This document shows, piece by piece, positions 21,165 to 29,577 of a stretch of DNA of 38,260 nucleotides. Source of the stretch: Pseudomonadota bacterium (GTDB lineage: Bacteria; Myxococcota_A; UBA796; SXON01); assembly GCA_030685065.1 (NCBI GenBank), contig JAUXQH010000031.1, forward strand, positions 1-38,260, given 5' to 3'. Within the stretch, counting starts at the first letter, position 1; each line of letters begins with the position of its first letter. The translations under genes and the position numbers were made by a program. The notes below the pieces were generated by a model. The model did not search any database and was not told the origin of the DNA. It saw nothing but the letters and a program-made list of their open reading frames with translations.

Positions 21165-22286
21165 CTACGCGGCCAGCCGCCCCGCCGCGAGGAGCGCCTG
21201 CGCAACGGGGAGGATCACGCTGGTGACACACACCGTTGCGTCCGCACGCTCCTGCTCCGGGGAGGGGACGCCGTGCGCCGCGAGCCGCTCCGTCCATTCG
21301 AGCGGGTGCGGTTGGGGGTCACCCAGGCGGGCGAACACCGCGGCCACGGCCTCGCGGACCTCGTCGCCGCCGGCCTCGATCGCCCACCGCACCGTTGCCC
21401 ACGCCAGCTCCGCGTGCTCCGTCTCGTCGCGTACGATCCGCTCGAGCACCGCGCGAACGGCGGGATCGGTGGCGCCCGCCAGCGCCCGCTCGGCGAGCCA
21501 GGCCGCGAGCGTCTCGCCGAGCGCGCCGTCACGGGCGGTCCACGCCGCGAGCTGCGCGAGGTTGGCGGCGATCGGAGCCTGGCCCCCCATCTGCATGGGA
21601 GCGGGCCCGATAGGCTCGCCGAGGTACGCGCTCGCAAGGGTGAAGCAGTCGAGCGCGTGGCGGAGCTCCTGCGCCGCGGCGCGCTGCGCCCGCGCGATGA
21701 GGCCGGGAGGCGCGCCGTGCGCGAGCAGGTCGAGCGCGAAGCGGTGGAATCCCGCCACGGACGAGTGCTCGGCGCGGGCGTTTTCCCGCCAGTACCGTCC
21801 GATCTCCGCCCGCTCTGCCGCGGTGAGCTCGGTGACGTCGGGCCGATCGGGGCCGTCCGCCCACCCGGCGACCGGGATCGCCTCGGCCTCGACGGGGGTG
21901 CCGGTCCCATCGAGGTACGGCCGGCCGTAGCCGCAGCAGGTGAAGCAGGTGTACTCGTAGGTGCAGTCGCGCCCGGACTGCTCGAGCAGCTGTGGGTTCT
22001 GGGCACCGCAAAAGATCTCGTCGCTGGTGAGGAGGAGATCGAGGGCGGCGTCCCCCGATGGGGGGCATACGTCCGGATCCGCGGTGGTCCCCGAGTCGGC
22101 GCCGGTGTCCACGCCCGTGTCCTCGGCCAGCGCGTCGAGGCTGACGGTCACGACCCTCGGCGGACGCTCGTCGCAGGTGCCGCCGAAGCCGCTGCAACCG
22201 GACGCGCCGGTGAGGCCCAATCCAAGTGACAGGAGCAGGTGGTTTCGTAGCGCGCGGGCGGCTTCGGGCGAGAGCGTGCGGGACAT
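21165..22286 (-). CDS. ferritin-like-domain lipoprotein
   Basis: The ATG at 22286 has GAGGAG 6 nt upstream and gives 373 residues, starting with a signal that ends GASGC (Cys31), so a lipoprotein. [13 protein letters not shown] linker follows, then a Cys-rich segment (about 73-118, including [17 protein letters not shown]). The C-terminal 200 residues form a four-helix ferritin-like bundle with likely diiron ligands Glu173 (AEHSS), Glu207/His210 (AQELRHA), a Glu near 258-266 and Glu288/His291 (DETEHAEL). Such proteins store or oxidise iron or use it for redox chemistry; an exported, membrane-tethered one is unusual. It is divergent from the FG-GAP gene. Substrate and partner are unknown. Confidence 0.82.
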   Translation of the reverse strand: MSRTLSPEAARALRNHLLLSLGLGLTGASGCSGFGGTCDERPPRVVTVSLDALAEDTGVDTGADSGTTADPDVCPPSGDAALDLLLTSDEIFCGAQNPQLLEQSGRDCTYEYTCFTCCGYGRPYLDGTGTPVEAEAIPVAGWADGPDRPDVTELTAAERAEIGRYWRENARAEHSSVAGFHRFALDLLAHGAPPGLIARAQRAAAQELRHALDCFTLASAYLGEPIGPAPMQMGGQAPIAANLAQLAAWTARDGALGETLAAWLAERALAGATDPAVRAVLERIVRDETEHAELAWATVRWAIEAGGDEVREAVAAVFARLGDPQPHPLEWTERLAAHGVPSPEQERADATVCVTSVILPVAQALLAAGRLAA

Positions 22287-22358
22287 GCGGGCTCCTCGGG
22301 GCGGCGGAGAATAGCCGCGGTCCGCCGAAGATGCCGCGCGTTCCCATACATCTCTCCA

Positions 22359-22388
22359 TTGACATTCGCTCCCCCCTTCCCGTAGAAG
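22359..22388 (+). promoter_or_regulatory. sigma70-like promoter for the FG-GAP protein gene
   Basis: A perfect TTGACA (-35, 22359-22364) is followed by an 18-nt pyrimidine-rich spacer and TAGAAG (22383-22388, four of six matches). It lies about 98 nt before the GTG start, in the 200-bp gap between divergent genes. This is the best promoter match I found in the window. Confidence 0.5.
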
Positions 22389-22485
22389 TCCGGCTGCGCT
22401 CGCCACGCGGGCGCCCGGCGATCGAAGCTTCCAGGTCCAGCGGAACGGCTGGCCCGACGCCCTCATCCCCACCCCCGAGGCCACC

Positions 22486-24915
22486 GTGTCCCACCCGTCG
22501 CTCCGTCACATCCTGATGCTCTCCCTCCTCACCTTTGCCGGCGCTGCCCAGGCGACCAGTGACACGTGCGAGGTGGTCCCGCCCTTCACCCCGAGCTTCG
22601 ACCCGGTGCTCGAGTGGGAATGGACGGGCAGCACGACGCTGCCGACGCACATCCAGGTGATGATGACCCCCATCGTCATCGACGTGAACATGGACGGCAC
22701 GCCCGACGTGCTGTTCAACAGCTTTGCCGGGAGCCAGTACACCATCAACGGCGTGCTCCGGGCCATCAGCGGCGCCGACGGCAGCGAGCTCTGGACGGTG
22801 ACCGACCCCGCCTACGAGACCCGTGGCATCAGCCAGATCGCCGCGGGCGACATCGACAACGACGGGCTGCCCGAGATCTGCACCGTAGGCGAGAGCGGGG
22901 CCCGCCTCCTCTGCTTCGAGAACGACGGATCGTTCAAGTTTGCGATCAATTCCACCTTGAACAGTTGGGGTGGCCCCTCCTTCGCCGACCTCACGGGTGA
23001 CGGCACGGTCGAGATCATCAACGGCAACCAGGTGTTCAGCTCCACCGGCTCCCTGCTGTGGACCGGCAGCGGCGGCGTGGGTGGCCTCCCCGGCACCGGC
23101 CCGGTCTCCTTCGCCGCGGACATCAACCAGGACGGCGACCAGGAGGTCGTCAACGGCAGGACGGTCTACAACCCTGACGGCTCGGTCTTCTGCCAGAACA
23201 CCTCGGTGAGCGACGGGCTCGCCGGCGTCGGGAACTTCGACGGCGATGACGAGGGCGAGATCGCGCTGGTCTCGAACGGTCGGGTCACCCTGCTGGACGA
23301 CGATTGCACGCTCCTGTGGACGACGGCGATCCCCGGCGGTGGGATGGGTGGCGCTCCCAACATCGCCGACTTCGACAACGACGGCGACGTGGAGATCGGC
23401 GTGGCCGGCGCCAGCCGCTACTCCGTGTTCGAGACCAACGGCACCGTCAAGTGGAGCTCGGTCGTCCAGGACTTCAGCTCCAACCGCACCGGCTCCTCCA
23501 CGTTCGACTTCGAAGGCGACGGCGCCGCCGAGGTCGTCTACGCCGACGAGCGCAAGCTGCGGATCTACGATGGCGCCACCGGCACCATCCGCTTCGAGGT
23601 CTCCCACGCCTCCGGCACCGGCTACGAGAACCCGGTGATCGCCGACGTCGATGGTGACGGAAACGCCGAGATCGTCATCTCCTCCAACAACTACGCCTTC
23701 TCGGGCCCCAACGGCATCCAGGTGTACGCGGACCGCACCGACGGCTGGGTGAACACCCGCGGCATCTGGAACCAGCATGCCTACTCGGTCACCAACGTGA
23801 ACGAGGACGGCACCATCCCGGCCGACCCGGACACCAACTGGCTGGACCCCGAGCTGAACACCTTCCGGTCGAACAGCCAGGGCACCGGCACCACCAGCGC
23901 CTTCGCCGCCCCGGACCTCGTGGCCAGCCTCGACGCCCTCGCCTGCGTGGAGGACAGCTACGACGCCGTCGCCCACATCACGGTCAGCAACGACGGTGAC
24001 GCGCCCTCCGCGGCCGGCGTGGTCGACATCTATGACGGCGACCCCGAGGCCGGCGGAGCGCTGGTGGGCTTCGCGTCCATCGCCGCCTTGGCCCCGGGCG
24101 TGAGCGTCACCGTCTCCCAGACCTTCGAGGCCCCCGGCGGCACGGCGGAGATCTTCATCGTCGCCGACGCGGACGAAGCGGACGCCGAGTGCGACGAGGA
24201 GAACACCGACTCCCTCAGCGCGGACCTCGCCTGCACGCCGAACGACCCGCCGGTCGCCGTCTGCGCCGATGTGTACGCGGCCGCGGACCACGAGTGCCTC
24301 GCCGACGAGAGCATCGACGACGGCTCGTACGATCCCGATGGTGACCCGCTGACCATCACCCAGAGCCCCGTCGGTCCCTACGGCCCCGGCACCACCTCGG
24401 CCGAGCTCACCGTCTGTGACGACTCGGGCGCCTGTGACACCTGCACCGCCGTGATCGAGGTCGTGGACGAGACCGCCCCCACCGTGGACTGCGGCGCCAC
24501 GGCCGACATCGCCCCCAGCGACGCCTCGGTCGACTTCACCGCCACCACCACCGACAACTGCGGCTCCACCGTCACCATCGACGAGTACGACTGCTTCAAG
24601 GTGAACTCCAACGGAAGCGTGCAGAGCAAGCTCGACTCCTGCGAGGTCATCCTCGACGGCGACACCATCACCGTGGTGGAGGGCGGCGGAGTGGGCACGC
24701 AGATCACCTGGACCGCCACCGCCACGGACGACGCGGGCAACACCGTGTCCACCGAGTGCGGCATCGAAGTGGCGAACCCCGGCGATGGCAGCGGCTGCAA
24801 CCAGGGCATCGGCAACGGCTCCGAGGACTGCGATCCGGGCAACAGCAACCAGGGCGACGACACCAACAGCAACGACGAGAACGCTACCAGCGGTCGCGGC
24901 AACAGCCGCCGCTGA
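22486..24915 (+). CDS. large secreted FG-GAP/VCBS repeat protein with CARDB-like domain
   Basis: The GTG start at 22486 gives 809 residues with a Sec signal (MSHPSLRHILMLSLLTFAGAAQA). Residues about 60-400 contain seven FG-GAP/integrin-type calcium motifs: DVNMDGTPDV (66), DIDNDGLPEI, DLTGDGTVEI, DINQDGDQEV, DFDNDGDVEI, DFEGDGAAEV and DVDGDGNAEI (387), a beta-propeller. Next is a CARDB-like domain beginning APDLVASLDALAC, then a PKD/HYR-like region (NDPPVAVCADVYAAAD, DETAPTVDCGATA). The end is a short tail, GNGSEDCDPGNSNQGDDTNS, then NDENATSGRGNSRR. It is probably a cell-surface or released adhesin-like protein. The cysteines are paired in number, fitting an oxidising environment. The sequence matches surface propeller proteins in form; its ligand is unknown. 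Confidence 0.88.
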   Translation: MSHPSLRHILMLSLLTFAGAAQATSDTCEVVPPFTPSFDPVLEWEWTGSTTLPTHIQVMMTPIVIDVNMDGTPDVLFNSFAGSQYTINGVLRAISGADGSELWTVTDPAYETRGISQIAAGDIDNDGLPEICTVGESGARLLCFENDGSFKFAINSTLNSWGGPSFADLTGDGTVEIINGNQVFSSTGSLLWTGSGGVGGLPGTGPVSFAADINQDGDQEVVNGRTVYNPDGSVFCQNTSVSDGLAGVGNFDGDDEGEIALVSNGRVTLLDDDCTLLWTTAIPGGGMGGAPNIADFDNDGDVEIGVAGASRYSVFETNGTVKWSSVVQDFSSNRTGSSTFDFEGDGAAEVVYADERKLRIYDGATGTIRFEVSHASGTGYENPVIADVDGDGNAEIVISSNNYAFSGPNGIQVYADRTDGWVNTRGIWNQHAYSVTNVNEDGTIPADPDTNWLDPELNTFRSNSQGTGTTSAFAAPDLVASLDALACVEDSYDAVAHITVSNDGDAPSAAGVVDIYDGDPEAGGALVGFASIAALAPGVSVTVSQTFEAPGGTAEIFIVADADEADAECDEENTDSLSADLACTPNDPPVAVCADVYAAADHECLADESIDDGSYDPDGDPLTITQSPVGPYGPGTTSAELTVCDDSGACDTCTAVIEVVDETAPTVDCGATADIAPSDASVDFTATTTDNCGSTVTIDEYDCFKVNSNGSVQSKLDSCEVILDGDTITVVEGGGVGTQITWTATATDDAGNTVSTECGIEVANPGDGSGCNQGIGNGSEDCDPGNSNQGDDTNSNDENATSGRGNSRR

Positions 24916-24922
24916 TGTGTCC

Positions 24923-24966
24923 GAGGGCTGCCCTCGCTGCGCGTTCTCGCGTGGCGGGCAGCCCTC
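24923..24966. terminator. bidirectional hairpin between convergent genes
   Basis: GAGGGCTGCCC (24923-24933) and GGGCAGCCCTC (24956-24966) are perfectly complementary over 11 bp with a 22-nt loop. It lies between the ends of the FG-GAP gene and the cystathionine lyase gene and probably terminates both. Confidence 0.5.
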
Positions 24967-25008
24967 CACGGGCGGCTGCTGTTCGGGCGTAGGCCGTGTA
25001 GGGCCGCC

Positions 25009-26163
25009 TCAGGCCCGGAAGGCGCCCTCGAGGTCCTCGACCAGGTCGTCGATGTGCTCGAGGCCCACGGACAGGCGGATCAGCCCGTCCGTGATGCCGA
25101 TCGCGCGGCGCTTCTCGGGCTCGATGCTCGCGTGCGTCATGAGCGCGGGCACCTCGAGGAGGGACTCGACCCCGCCGAGGCTCTCCGCGAGCGTGAACAC
25201 CTTGGTGGCGGCCACGAACCGGCCGGCCCGCCCGGCGTCCCCCTTGAGCTCGAACGAGATCATGCCGCCGAACCCCGACATCTGGCGCTTGGCGATCGCG
25301 TGGTTGGGGTGGGTCTCGAGGAGCGGGTGGTACACGTGCGTCACCTCGGGGTGCTTCACGAGCCAGTCCACCAGCTTCAACCCCGACTCCATGTGGCGGT
25401 CCATCCGGACGTGGAGGGTCTTCAGGCCGCGGAGCGTGAGCCAGCTGTCCATCGGGCCGGGCACGGCGCCGGCGGCGTTCTGGAGGAACTTGATCTGGTC
25501 GTACGCCTCGGTGTCGCTCGTCATCATGACGCCGCCGACCACGTCGGAGTGACCGTTCAGGTACTTGGTGGTGGAGTGCACCACGAAGTCCGCGCCGAGG
25601 GAGAGCGGGCGCTGGAAGTAGGGGGTGGCAAACGTGTTGTCGACCACGACCTTCGCGCCCACCGCGTGCGCGCGCGCCGCGACGGCCTCGATGTCGGCCA
25701 CCTTGAGCAGGGGGTTGGTGGGGGTCTCGAGCCAGACGAGCTTCGTGCCGTCCGGGATCGCGTCCACGAGGTTCACCCGGGAGAAGTCCGCGTACAGGAA
25801 CTTCAGGCCGACGTTCCGGTGCACCTTGTCGAACAGGCGGTAGGTGCCGCCGTACACGTCGTCCCCGCAGACCACGAGGTCACCCGGCTTGACGAGGGCG
25901 CGCACCAGCACGTCCGTCGCGGCGAGACCGGAGGCGAAGCAGAGGCCGTGCTTCGCGCCTTCGAGGGCGGCGAGGCAGTCCTGGAGCGCCGTGCGCGTCG
26001 GGTTGTCCGTGCGCGAGTACTCGTAGCCCTTGTGGTTGCCCACACCCTCCTGCGCGTACGTGGACACCTGGTAGATCGGCGTCATCACCGCGCCGGTCGT
26101 GGGGTCCGGCGCCTGCCCGGCGTGGATGGCGAGGGTCTCGAACCGTGCACTCTTGCTGGTCAT
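25009..26163 (-). CDS. cystathionine gamma-lyase / gamma-synthase family PLP enzyme
   Basis: The 384-residue protein is a Cys/Met-metabolism PLP enzyme. The opening RFETLAIHAGQAPDPTTGAVMTPIYQVSTY, the tyrosine-rich GYEYSRTDNPTR, and HSTTKYLNGHSDVVGGVM with Lys200 as Schiff-base lysine are diagnostic. VWLETPTNP and VVDNTFATPY hold the PLP ring and nitrogen contacts. Its ATG lies 1 nt after the stop of a cystathionine beta-synthase gene, so the pair is an operon for reverse transsulfuration (homocysteine to cysteine), and gamma-lyase activity is the better guess. The family cannot be split safely from gamma-synthase by motifs, so no symbol is given. Confidence 0.92.
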   Translation of the reverse strand: MTSKSARFETLAIHAGQAPDPTTGAVMTPIYQVSTYAQEGVGNHKGYEYSRTDNPTRTALQDCLAALEGAKHGLCFASGLAATDVLVRALVKPGDLVVCGDDVYGGTYRLFDKVHRNVGLKFLYADFSRVNLVDAIPDGTKLVWLETPTNPLLKVADIEAVAARAHAVGAKVVVDNTFATPYFQRPLSLGADFVVHSTTKYLNGHSDVVGGVMMTSDTEAYDQIKFLQNAAGAVPGPMDSWLTLRGLKTLHVRMDRHMESGLKLVDWLVKHPEVTHVYHPLLETHPNHAIAKRQMSGFGGMISFELKGDAGRAGRFVAATKVFTLAESLGGVESLLEVPALMTHASIEPEKRRAIGITDGLIRLSVGLEHIDDLVEDLEGAFRA

Positions 26164-26164
26164 G

Positions 26165-27556
26165 TCAGCGCTCCCGGGCCGCGCCGGTGACGCGGGCGAT
26201 GTAGTCGATCAAATCGATGCGGGTGATGATGTCGGCCAGCTCGCCGCCTTCCATCACGATGGCGACCTTGGCGCGCTTGAACAGCTCGGTGAGCACGCCC
26301 ACCTCCGTGCTCTCGTCGACGGTGAAGTAGGTGGACTCGACCAGGTCGCGCACCTCGATGTCGCCGCGGCTGCCCGTGAGGGCGCGCTCCAACAGGCGGC
26401 TCTCGGTGAGGATGCCGAGCACGTGCGTGCCGTCGGTCACGGGGACCTGGGACACGCCGTGCACCTTGAGCACGCCGATGACCTCGGTCACGCGCGCGGA
26501 GGGCGAGACGGTCACGAGGGCGCGCCCGCGGCCCTTCTGTTCGAGCAGCTCGCGCACGGTCCCCAGGCCGAGCTCCGGCTCGAGGAACCCGTTCTCGCGC
26601 ATCCAGTTGTCGTTGAAGACCTTGGAGAAGTAGCGGCTGCCCGAGTCCGGCAGCATCACGCAGGCCCGGGTAGCCTCGCCGCCGTGCATCCGAAGCCACT
26701 TCAGCGCGCCCGCCACCGCGGCGCCGCTGGCCGGGCCGGCGAAGATGCCCTCCTCACGGACGAGGCGGCGCGTCGTGATGAAGCTCTCCTTGTCGTTGAC
26801 GCGCACCACGTCGTCGACCTGGGAAAAGTCCATCGTGGAGGGGAGGAAGTCCTCGCCGATGCCCTCGACCTTCCAGGCGGCGGCGCGCGTGAGCTGGCCG
26901 GTGTGGAAGTAGTCGTAGTAGAGCGAGCCCACCGGATCCACGCCGACGATGCGCAGGTTGGGGTTCTTCTCCTTCAGGTAGCGGCCGACGCCGGTGATCG
27001 TGCCGCCCGACTCGAGGCCGGCCACGAACACGTCGAGCTTGCCCTCGAACTGCTCCCAGAGCTCGGGGCCCGTGCCCGCGTAGTGGGCGCCGGGGTTGGC
27101 GGCGGAGGTGTACTGGCTCGCGTAGGCGGCGCCGGGGGTCTCCGCGACGATGCGCTCCGCGGTCTTGTAGACCGAGCGCGAGTCTTCCGCGGGCACGTCG
27201 CTCGGGCAAACGACCACGCGCGCGCCGAAGGCTCGAAGCACGGCCCGCTTCTCCTCCGATTGGCGGTCGGCGATGACAAAAACGGACTTGTACCCGCGCA
27301 CCGCCGCCACCATCGCCAGGCCCGCCCCGGTGTTGCCCGAGGTGACGCCCACGATCGTGCCGCCGGCCTTGAGCTTGCCGGCGCGCTCCAGCTCGTCGAC
27401 GAGGCCCGCGGCGATGCGATCCTTTGCCGAGCTGGCGGGGTTCATCGAGTCGATCTTCGCGTACAACGCGCCTGGGACGCCGTGGGTCAGGCGGTTGAGC
27501 CGGACGCAGGGGGTGTCACCGATGCTGTCGAGGATGCTGTCGGAGAGCGGGCGCAT
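26165..27556 (-). CDS. cystathionine beta-synthase with C-terminal CBS domains
   Basis: The ATG at 27556 gives 463 residues and the expected start MRPLSDSILDSIGDTPCVRLNRL; the frame upstream of it is not homologous. The fold-type II PLP domain has Lys45 in SMNPASSAKDRIA, the phosphate loop TSGNTGAGLAM, and GGTITGVGRYLKEKNP. Residues about 335-463 hold two CBS repeats (VSQVPVTDGTHVLGILTESRL and VAIVMEGGELADIITRIDLIDYI). The enzyme joins serine and homocysteine to cystathionine. There is no N-terminal heme domain as in the human enzyme. The CBS pair may bind an adenosyl ligand such as S-adenosylmethionine or ATP for control; that is inference. It is first in a two-gene operon with the gamma-lyase. 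Confidence 0.95.
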   Translation of the reverse strand: MRPLSDSILDSIGDTPCVRLNRLTHGVPGALYAKIDSMNPASSAKDRIAAGLVDELERAGKLKAGGTIVGVTSGNTGAGLAMVAAVRGYKSVFVIADRQSEEKRAVLRAFGARVVVCPSDVPAEDSRSVYKTAERIVAETPGAAYASQYTSAANPGAHYAGTGPELWEQFEGKLDVFVAGLESGGTITGVGRYLKEKNPNLRIVGVDPVGSLYYDYFHTGQLTRAAAWKVEGIGEDFLPSTMDFSQVDDVVRVNDKESFITTRRLVREEGIFAGPASGAAVAGALKWLRMHGGEATRACVMLPDSGSRYFSKVFNDNWMRENGFLEPELGLGTVRELLEQKGRGRALVTVSPSARVTEVIGVLKVHGVSQVPVTDGTHVLGILTESRLLERALTGSRGDIEVRDLVESTYFTVDESTEVGVLTELFKRAKVAIVMEGGELADIITRIDLIDYIARVTGAARER

Positions 27557-27756
27557 TCGACCCCGGGGAGCGCCGCGCCTTAGCCGATCGGCCCACGCTT
27601 CTCCACCCCATTCCACCGCCCGGACCCGACGCGCGGGGGCGAACTCCCGGCGCCCTTCGACCCATCCGCCGGCGTGTCGCACCGCGGATCGCCGGAACGG
27701 CCTGATGCACGACGCGCCCACCGCCCGATTCCCCCGTATAGTGGGCACATCGCCAC

Positions 27757-28677
27757 ATGACCGTACGCGCCGCCAACACCGATACGCTCTTCGACGAAGC
27801 GACCGTGATCGGCGAGTACCCGGTGACCGCACCGGCGGTGCGCCGCCCGGTGTTCGTCGTCCTCGAGGGCAACGAGCTCCGCCGCGTGCACCTGCTCGAC
27901 CGCGAGCGCACCGTGGTCGGCCGCGGGCCCGACTGCGACATCGTGCTCGAGGACGCCGGATCGTCCCGCCGGCACGTCGCGGCGTTCTGCGCCCCGGGAG
28001 AGGGCACGGCCGTCTGGCTCGAAGACCTCGGCAGCACCAACGGCACCTTCGTCAACGGCGAGCGGCTCGAGGGCCGGCGCGAGCTGGTCGAGCATGACCG
28101 CGTGCGCGTCGGCGCCACGCTGCTGTGCTTCAACCTGCGCGACGATCTCGAGCTCGACGCCGAGCGTCAGCTCATCCAGCTCGCCACCATCGATCCGCTG
28201 ACCGGCCTGATGAACCGCGGCGCCTTCGACCAGGCGCTCGACCGCGAGTTCGACCGCGCCGTGCGCTACGGCCGGGCGGTGTCGTTGTTGCTCGTCGACG
28301 TCGACCATTTCAAGGTGGTCAACGACACCTGGGGCCACCCCGTGGGCGATCGCGTGCTCGCGCAAGTCGCGCACGCGCTCCGGGGCTGCCTCCGAAACGT
28401 CGACATGGCCGGGCGCTACGGCGGCGAGGAGTTCGCCATCCTCCTGACCGAGACCAACGCGGACGGCGCGGCGGTCGCCGGCGAGCGTGTGCGCCACGCG
28501 ATCAGCGCGCTGGACATGGCGGTAGGGGACGATCCGGTCAAGGTCACCGCCAGCGTCGGCGTCGTGACATGGTCGCCGTTGTTCGCCAGCCCCGCCGAGC
28601 TGGTCGCGGCGGCCGACCGCACGCTCTACCGCGCGAAGAACAGCGGGCGAAACCGGACCGTGATCACGCATCTCTGA
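27757..28677 (+). CDS. FHA-GGDEF diguanylate cyclase
   Basis: The 306-residue soluble protein starts MTVRAANTDTLFDEATVIGEY, whose Thr-rich N-terminus resembles the phospho-target tails of FHA partner proteins. An FHA domain (about 32-125) has the phosphothreonine-binding residues GRGPDCD, SSRRH (69-73) and LGSTNGT (91-97). A GGDEF domain (about 142-306) begins TIDPLTGLMNRGAFD, with active-site GGEEF at 222-226 and an inhibitory RxxD site RNVD at 213-216, five residues before it. It should make c-di-GMP, be feedback inhibited, and be controlled by protein phosphorylation. A TATAGT at about 27733-27738 could be a -10. No kinase or phosphatase gene is nearby. Confidence 0.95.
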   Translation: MTVRAANTDTLFDEATVIGEYPVTAPAVRRPVFVVLEGNELRRVHLLDRERTVVGRGPDCDIVLEDAGSSRRHVAAFCAPGEGTAVWLEDLGSTNGTFVNGERLEGRRELVEHDRVRVGATLLCFNLRDDLELDAERQLIQLATIDPLTGLMNRGAFDQALDREFDRAVRYGRAVSLLLVDVDHFKVVNDTWGHPVGDRVLAQVAHALRGCLRNVDMAGRYGGEEFAILLTETNADGAAVAGERVRHAISALDMAVGDDPVKVTASVGVVTWSPLFASPAELVAAADRTLYRAKNSGRNRTVITHL

Positions 28678-28735
28678 CCGGGATCGTGGGTACGGGCGTG
28701 CCCGCCGCGCGCGGCGCACGGCGGTCGGTCCCTTC

Positions 28736-28796
28736 CGGGCGCGGCCTCCGGCCTTGGTCGTCCGGGCGAAGCGCCCGGACGGACCGGCCGCGCCCG
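28736..28796. repeat. nested perfect inverted repeats downstream of the FHA-GGDEF gene
   Basis: Inner arms CGTCCGGGCG (28759-28768) and CGCCCGGACG (28772-28781) surround an AAG loop. Outer arms CGGGCGCGGCC (28736-28746) and GGCCGCGCCCG (28786-28796) match perfectly over 11 bp. Together they could fold into one long stem with an interior loop. A terminator role is possible, about 60 nt after the stop of the FHA-GGDEF gene. Confidence 0.7.
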
Positions 28797-28844
28797 AGCG
28801 CGCGCCCGCCCTCCAGGCACCTCACGCCCGGGCGTCTTTCCGCC

Positions 28845-29087
28845 TGCGTCGACCGGCTCGGCGCCGGCACGCTGGAGCTGTCGCTCGGACACGATCCGCT
28901 CCACGGCGTGCAGGTGGTACGGGCCGAGGCGTGGATCGACACGACTGGCGTCTTCCTGCGCTGCCCCGACATCCTTGACGCCGAGTGCGCACCCGGTCCC
29001 GACGATCCTTCCGGTAGCGCCGAGGCCGAGGTGGAGCCCACGGGGCGAACCACCTGGACGATCGCGCTGGTGGACCCCGAGCGGTAG
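28845..29087 (+). pseudogene. possible C-terminal gene remnant
   Basis: One plus frame ending at 29087 reads CVDRLGAGTLELSLGHDP, then VVRAEAWIDTTGVFLRCPDILDAECAP and a polar end WTIALVDPER. This looks like a folded protein segment rather than a GC shadow: it has balanced composition and two cysteines, and alternative frames look poorer. No start codon, signal or domain leads into it; the sequence just upstream is GC-rich palindrome. It may be the tail of a decayed gene. Confidence is low. Confidence 0.3.
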
Positions 29088-29124
29088 CGCGCCCGCCACT
29101 CAGTACGGCTACGCGACCTATCGG

Positions 29125-29258
29125 ACGCGCCAGGTGCCGGGAGGGGCGGCCGCGCCCCGCGCGGCCGGATCGGCGCCGCCGGGCGCGTCAGCGGCCGGCA
29201 CGCGCCAGCCGAGGCCGGACGGCCGAGCCCCGCACGGGACCGCCCGGGCGCCCGCGCG
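29125..29258. repeat. 134-bp direct repeat, copy 1
   Basis: This block recurs 299 bp downstream at 29424-29557 with one difference (C at 29220, A at 29519). It includes internal GC palindromes such as GGGGCGGCCGCGCCCC. The two copies flank the pair of 62-bp palindromic repeats. Confidence 0.93.
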
Positions 29259-29263
29259 ATCGG

Positions 29264-29386
29264 CGGCCACACCTCGGTAGGATGTCGAGGACGTCGCGAG
29301 TTGTGGCCGGATTCGACGCGATCGGCGGCCACAACTCGGTAGGATGTCGAGGACGTCGCGAGTTGTGGCCGGGACTCGACGCGATC
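29264..29386. repeat. tandem 62-bp palindromic repeats, two units (family A, second locus)
   Basis: Units start at 29264 and 29326, 62 bp apart. Each has arms CGGCCACAACTCG (CGGCCACACCTCG in the first) and CGAGTTGTGGCCG, which here are a perfect inverse in unit 2, around the same 18-nt core AGGATGTCGAGGACGTCG found at 12311-12543. The linker contains GACGCGATCG, which also occurs just before the first array at 12301. These are the same element family at two distant sites. Confidence 0.93.
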
Positions 29387-29423
29387 GGCGCACCCCCGCG
29401 CCGACACGACCCGCCACGCTCCC

Positions 29424-29557
29424 ACGCGCCAGGTGCCGGGAGGGGCGGCCGCGCCCCGCGCGGCCGGATCGGCGCCGCCGGGCGCGTCAGCGGCCGGCAC
29501 GCGCCAGCCGAGGCCGGAAGGCCGAGCCCCGCACGGGACCGCCCGGGCGCCCGCGCG
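29424..29557. repeat. 134-bp direct repeat, copy 2
   Basis: This is identical to 29125-29258 except at one base. It ends 20 bp before the stop codon of the Nudix gene. The near-identity suggests a recent duplication or conversion. Confidence 0.93.
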
Positions 29558-29577
29558 CTCGAGGCCCCCCCGGCGAA

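Larger units (their letters stand above)
28678..29577. other. 900-bp region with repeats and a possible gene remnant
   Basis: No intact gene is supported. In order it contains nested palindromes (28736-28796), a possible gene remnant (28845-29087), one copy of a 134-bp repeat, two 62-bp palindromic repeats and the second copy of the 134-bp repeat. It separates the diguanylate cyclase gene from the Nudix gene. Confidence 0.65.

Noticed and set aside
21529..24969. Very long open frame on the minus strand opposite the FG-GAP gene
   Set aside because: It is antisense to a clear secreted repeat protein and its composition (Gly, Val, Asp, His) is that of a GC-rich shadow with no domain.
27557..27832. 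N-terminal extension of cystathionine beta-synthase
   Set aside because: The added residues are Arg-rich and not homologous; MRPLSDSILDSIGDTP is the family start.
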